Both the position numbers and the translations under genes were made by a program. From an uncultured Collinsella sp. (GTDB taxonomy: Bacteria > Actinomycetota > Coriobacteriia > Coriobacteriales > Coriobacteriaceae), in assembly GCA_902491135.1 (NCBI GenBank), contig CABUGR010000028.1, positions 1 through 9,316 of the forward strand: 9,316 nucleotides of DNA, in the 5' to 3' direction. Below the pieces are notes generated by a model. It ran no database searches, had not been told where the DNA came from, and saw only the letters and a program-made list of their open reading frames with translations. Of the stretch, positions 6,343 to 9,316 are shown piece by piece (position 1 is the first letter of the stretch; every line of letters starts with the position of its first letter).

Positions 6343-6542
6343 GGACAGTTAGTTCAGATACGTACAAGGCGGCGGGCGATCGAGGCGTTTCTAAGGGCCT
6401 TTAAGGGCGATTTGAGGGTAAATATGCGGCGGTTGTACTCGAAAACGATGAGCTTTGGACGGCGGGGCATCCGCCGGGGAGCTCAGAAGGCTCCGAACGG
6501 TCCTTTGGAGCTTTAAAAAATACGCATCTGAACTAACTGTCC
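6343..6542. repeat. About 200-bp element with the same termini as the 4813 element (copy 2)
   Basis: Bases 6343-6364, beginning GGACAGTTAGTTCAGATACG, and the reverse complement of 6521-6542 agree at 21 of 22 positions. The left arm is identical to the matching part of the element at 4813-5016. The interiors, however, show no visible similarity: this one is GC-rich with a small hairpin, GGCGGGGCATCCGCC, and the other is AT-rich. It sits between the nuclease-like gene and the prs terminator. The shared ends with unlike interiors suggest that the ends are what is recognised. Confidence 0.8.
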
Positions 6543-6564
6543 AGGGAAGGTTGGCGAGGGATGG

Positions 6565-6596
6565 AAAAAGGGCCGGAAGCGAGCTTCCGGCCCTTT
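6565..6596 (-). terminator. Rho-independent terminator downstream of prs
   Basis: AAAGGGCCGGAAG (6567-6579) pairs perfectly with CTTCCGGCCCTTT (6584-6596) around a CGAG loop. On the minus strand the stem runs into TTTTT (complement of 6565-6569). It begins about 33 bases past the prs stop, so prs transcription probably ends before the nuclease-like gene. Confidence 0.85.
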
Positions 6597-6629
6597 AAAA
6601 ACATCAAAGATGATGCGATATGCGTTGGA

Positions 6630-7600
6630 TTACAGCGCGAAATCGCCGCCGACGAGCGTGGAGACGGGCTCCTCGTGGTAGACGGCGGAGATGGCCTGAG
6701 CGAACTCCTCGGCGACCGAGATGGTCTTGATCTTGCCGCCGACCTCGACGGGAATGGCGTCGGTGACGAGGCACTCGACGATGGGGGCATCGTTCAGACG
6801 CTCGATGGCCGGACCGGAGAAGATGCCGTGGGTGGCGCAGACGTAGATGTCGCCAGCGCCCATGGCCTTGAGCTCCTTGACGTTGGCGCACAGGGTGCCA
6901 GCGGTGTCGATCATGTCGTCGTTGATGATGCAGGTCTTGCCCTTGATGTCACCGATGATGCCCATGACCTCGGCGGCGTTGTGGCGCGGACGGCCCTTGT
7001 GGGCGATGGCCAGGTCGCAGCCGAGCATGTCGGACAGCTTCTTGGCGGCCTTGGCGCGACCCACGTCGGGGGAGACGACAACCAGGTTGTCGGTGTCGAA
7101 GTGCATGTCGTTGTAGTACTGGCCAAACAGCGGCAGCGCGGACAGGTGGTTAACCGGGATATCGAAGAAGCCCTGGATCTGGCCCTGGTGCAGGTCGAGG
7201 GTGATGATGCGGTTGACGCCGGCGCGTTCGAGCAGGTTGGCGACGAGGCGGGCGGTGATGGGCTCGCGCGGGCCGGCCTTGCGGTCCTGGCGGGCATAGC
7301 CGTAGTGGGTGAGCGGGCGGATGCGCGCTTGGCAGCGTCGGTCGCGATGAGCAGCTCCATGAGCATGTCGTTGACGTTGCCGCCGGCCACGGACTGAATC
7401 AGGAAGACGTCGGCGCCGCGGACGGTCTCGTCGTAGCGGGCGTAAATCTCACCATTGGCGAACTGCTTTAGCGTAAGGCCCGAAAGCTCGACCCCAAGGT
7501 ACTCAGCAATCTTCTGAGCGAGGGGACGGTTGGAGGAACCGGAATACACGCGGATGGACTTGCGCATATTCTCCGACTTCTCGGGATCATTAATCGGCAT
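6630..7600 (-). pseudogene. prs: Ribose-phosphate pyrophosphokinase, frameshifted
   Basis: Prs makes PRPP from ribose 5-phosphate and ATP for purine, pyrimidine, histidine and tryptophan synthesis. The first frame, from ATG at 7600 after a strong AAAGGAGA, gives the normal N-terminus: VYSGSSNRPLAQKIAEYLGV, FANGEIYARYDETVRGADVF and LMELLIATDAAKRASA. The frame then breaks near 7312-7322. The second frame resumes with HYGYARQDRKAGPREPITAR, DLHQGQIQGFFD, GRAKAAKKL, the PRPP-binding loop DDMIDTAGT, and ends VGGDFAL at 6630. Between RASA and HYGY there are 8 bases, where family members usually have 8 residues, so about 16 bases are missing. All other landmarks are present and the rest looks well conserved, so the lesion is recent, or an assembly error. 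Without correction the first frame runs on to about 6911 in unrelated text. A second prs copy elsewhere cannot be excluded. Confidence 0.9.
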
Positions 7601-7644
7601 TACCCTTCTCCTTTATATCGAATGCCATATAGATGCCTTGTTGC

Positions 7645-7650
7645 ATTGTA
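7645..7650 (-). promoter_or_regulatory. Candidate -10 box for prs
   Basis: The minus strand reads GGTTACAATGCAAC; TACAAT matches TATAAT at 5 of 6 positions. No good -35 hexamer is found at 16-18 bases. The position would give a leader of about 38 bases and would place the promoter after the glmU terminator, so prs would have its own start of transcription. Confidence 0.3.
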
Positions 7651-7740
7651 ACCGCGCGGCGGGGTTTATCGAGTCTTGATAACGTCTTTACCGTCAACGG
7701 ACACGAACCGACCACTCATCCGGCCGCGCAGGTCAGCATA

Positions 7741-7774
7741 GAAAAAGGAGCCGTCCCCATGGGAGCAGCTCCTT
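7741..7774 (-). terminator. Rho-independent terminator downstream of glmU
   Basis: AAGGAGC (7745-7751) pairs with GCTCCTT (7768-7774), with an inner TCCC/GGGA stem (7754-7757 and 7761-7764). On the minus strand the hairpin runs into TTTTTC. It lies about 18 bases past the glmU stop, which argues that glmU and prs are separate transcripts despite being adjacent. Confidence 0.75.
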
Positions 7775-7791
7775 AGATGCTTGGTAAAACG

Positions 7792-9204
7792 TTATGCCTC
7801 GTCGTCCTCGTGCAGGCGGCGGCGATAATCGGCGGCCCAGCCCTCAATATTTACCTGACGGGCGCGGCCCAGGCCGAGTGCGTCAGCCGGGACCGGCTCG
7901 GTGATGACGGAGCCGGCGGCCACGAGTGCGCCGTCGCCGATCTGGGCGGGAGCGACCATCATGGTGTCGGAACCGATGAAGGCATCCTTGCCGATGACGG
8001 TCTTGTGCTTGTGCACGCCGTCGTAGTTGCAGGTGATGGAGCCCGCGCCCACGTTGACGCCGGGGCCCATGGTGGTGTCGCCGATGTAGGACAGGTGCGG
8101 AACCTTGGAGCCCTCGCCGATCGTGGACTTCTTGATCTCCACGTGCGTGCCGGCCTTGGAGCCGTCGAGCATATGAGTGCCCGGGCGCAGGTAGGCGCGC
8201 GGGCCGCAGTCGACGCCGTTCTCGATGACGGCCTCGATGGCGATGGTTTCATCGATGGTGCAGCCGCTGCCGACGGTGGTGTCGGTGAGGCGGCTGTTGG
8301 GGCCGAGCTGGCACTCCTCGCCCACGGTGACGTGCCCGATCAGGTGCGTCTGCGGCCACACGACGGTGTCGCGGCCGATAACGGCATCGGGGCCGATCCA
8401 GGCCTGCGTGGGGTCGATGAAGGTAACGCCCTCGGCCATCCAGTGCTCGTTGATGCGGTCGCGCGCGATAGCGGTGAGCTGCGCGAGCTGAATGCGGCTG
8501 TTGACGCCCAGGCCGTCGCGGTAGTCATCGCAGTGGAAGATGGAGACCGCCTGGCCGTGACCCTTGAGGATTTCGAGCATGTCGGGCAGGTAGTACTCGG
8601 ACTGCGCGTTGTCGTTGCCGATCTCGTTAATGTGGGCGGCGAGCTGCGCGCCGTCAAAGGCGTAGCAGCCGGCGTTGCACTCCAGCAGCGTGGCGGCCTG
8701 CTCGGGCGTGCAGTCCTTCTGCTCGATGATGCGCTCGATCTGGCCGTCGGCGCCCAGCTTGATGCGGCCGTAGCCGAAGGGGTCGGGCGGGGTCATGGTC
8801 ATGACGGTGCAGGCGAGCTCGCCGGTAGCGACGGTCTGTGCGAACTTGGCGACGGTGTCGGCGGTGATGAGCGGCAGGTCGCCGTTGAGCACGACGACGG
8901 GGCCTTGCGTGATGCCGCAGGCCTCGAGCGCGACCTTCACGGCGTGACCGGTGCCCAGGCGCTCGGTCTGCTCGACGCACTCGACCTTGGTGGCGCTGCT
9001 GGCGTAGGCGCCGTCGATGAGGGCGCGCATCTCGTCGGCGTGGCTGCCGATGACGACCACGACGCGGCTGCAGCCGGCCTTGATGGTGGCGTCGACGATC
9101 CACTGGACCATGGGCTTGCCCAGGATCTTGTGCGAAACCTTGCAGTGGTTCGACTTCATGCGGGTGCCCTCGCCGGCAGCGAGGATAATTGCGGTTGCGT
9201 CCAT
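7792..9204 (-). CDS. glmU: Bifunctional UDP-N-acetylglucosamine pyrophosphorylase / glucosamine-1-phosphate acetyltransferase
   Basis: GlmU acetylates glucosamine 1-phosphate and then couples it to UTP, giving UDP-GlcNAc for peptidoglycan. The 470-residue protein starts with the nucleotidyltransferase signature LAAGEGTRM at residues 8-16, then KVSHKILGKPM and NGDLPLI near residue 105, and GYGRI further on. The C-terminal half is a left-handed beta-helix of hexapeptide repeats (IGPDAVIGRDTVV, VGVG-like turns) with acetyltransferase landmarks RPGTHM, VPHLSYIGD with the likely catalytic His, VNVGAGSITCNYDG and HKHKTVIG. The length is close to the usual 455-460. I choose ATG at 9202-9204 because AGGAG lies 5-6 bases before it and LAAGEGTRM then falls at the usual place; an in-frame ATG at 9258 would add 18 residues not seen in the family. 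Expected in the cytoplasm as a trimer. Confidence 0.96.
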   Translation of the reverse strand: MDATAIILAAGEGTRMKSNHCKVSHKILGKPMVQWIVDATIKAGCSRVVVVIGSHADEMRALIDGAYASSATKVECVEQTERLGTGHAVKVALEACGITQGPVVVLNGDLPLITADTVAKFAQTVATGELACTVMTMTPPDPFGYGRIKLGADGQIERIIEQKDCTPEQAATLLECNAGCYAFDGAQLAAHINEIGNDNAQSEYYLPDMLEILKGHGQAVSIFHCDDYRDGLGVNSRIQLAQLTAIARDRINEHWMAEGVTFIDPTQAWIGPDAVIGRDTVVWPQTHLIGHVTVGEECQLGPNSRLTDTTVGSGCTIDETIAIEAVIENGVDCGPRAYLRPGTHMLDGSKAGTHVEIKKSTIGEGSKVPHLSYIGDTTMGPGVNVGAGSITCNYDGVHKHKTVIGKDAFIGSDTMMVAPAQIGDGALVAAGSVITEPVPADALGLGRARQVNIEGWAADYRRRLHEDDEA

Positions 9205-9316
9205 GTGATCTCCTGTTACGTTATAGAGACGTGTGTTTGGAAACGATACACGGCGCAATATGATACCGCAGGCATATGTTGAGCGCGTAGCGATTGGTTT
9301 GCGGCGCTTGAGGCTT
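9205..9316. other. Intergenic DNA upstream of glmU
   Basis: No gene is seen in the last 112 bases. On the minus strand TATCAT (complement of 9260-9265) and TATAAC (complement of 9220-9225) resemble -10 boxes, but the second lies too near the ribosome-binding site and neither has a good -35 partner. The glmU promoter probably lies here or beyond the window. Confidence 0.4.

Noticed and set aside
4813..6542. Classic composite transposon or insertion sequence
   Set aside because: No transposase gene and no target-site duplication can be seen around either element.
6630..7600. Programmed ribosomal frameshift in prs
   Set aside because: There is no slippery heptamer at the break, and about 16 bases of a conserved segment are missing, which a frameshift cannot restore.
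7777..9282. 501-aa frame on the + strand opposite glmU
   Set aside because: It mirrors glmU, is rich in Ala, Gly, Val and Asp as antisense frames of GC-rich genes are, and has no recognisable motifs.

Overview
The window looks like chromosomal DNA of a gut anaerobe from the Coriobacteriia (Actinomycetota), most likely Collinsella or a close relative. This rests on high GC in the housekeeping genes, an electron-bifurcating NfnAB pair typical of anaerobes, an AbiEi/DUF559-style protein of a form I associate with Coriobacteriia, and many inverted-repeat elements between genes. The genus is an inference and no database was searched.

Layout. On the + strand are the 3' end of a polar amino acid ABC transporter permease (1-188), a 108-bp hairpin repeat (188-295) and a cytidylate kinase-like protein (360-983) ending in a strong terminator. 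The 472-bp gap that follows holds three 80-bp units built from alternating inverted 15-mers, bracketed by a 35-bp inverted pair. All later genes are on the minus strand. They are nfnB (1456-2865) and nfnA (2856-3695), which overlap by 10 bp; an inverted-repeat element around a GC-rich hairpin (3876-4060); pth (4069-4698); an island of two about 200-bp elements with the same termini (4813-5016 and 6343-6542) around a putative nuclease-domain gene (5050-6177); a frameshifted prs (6630-7600); and glmU (7792-9204).

The minus-strand order glmU - prs - [island] - pth resembles the Firmicutes order glmU(gcaD)-prs-ctc-pth, with the inverted-repeat-bounded island where ctc (ribosomal protein L25) would sit. 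GlmU makes UDP-GlcNAc for the cell wall, Prs makes PRPP for nucleotides, and Pth recycles peptidyl-tRNA. NfnA and NfnB together should couple NADH, ferredoxin and NADPH pools in the cytoplasm.

The most unusual content is not coding. Five elements bounded by inverted repeats fill most intergenic space, and four share an inward-reading GGACAG core in otherwise different termini. Two more points deserve attention: prs lacks about 16 bases at a conserved motif and changes frame, and the nuclease-like gene has lower GC than its neighbours and an Asn where the family usually has Asp.
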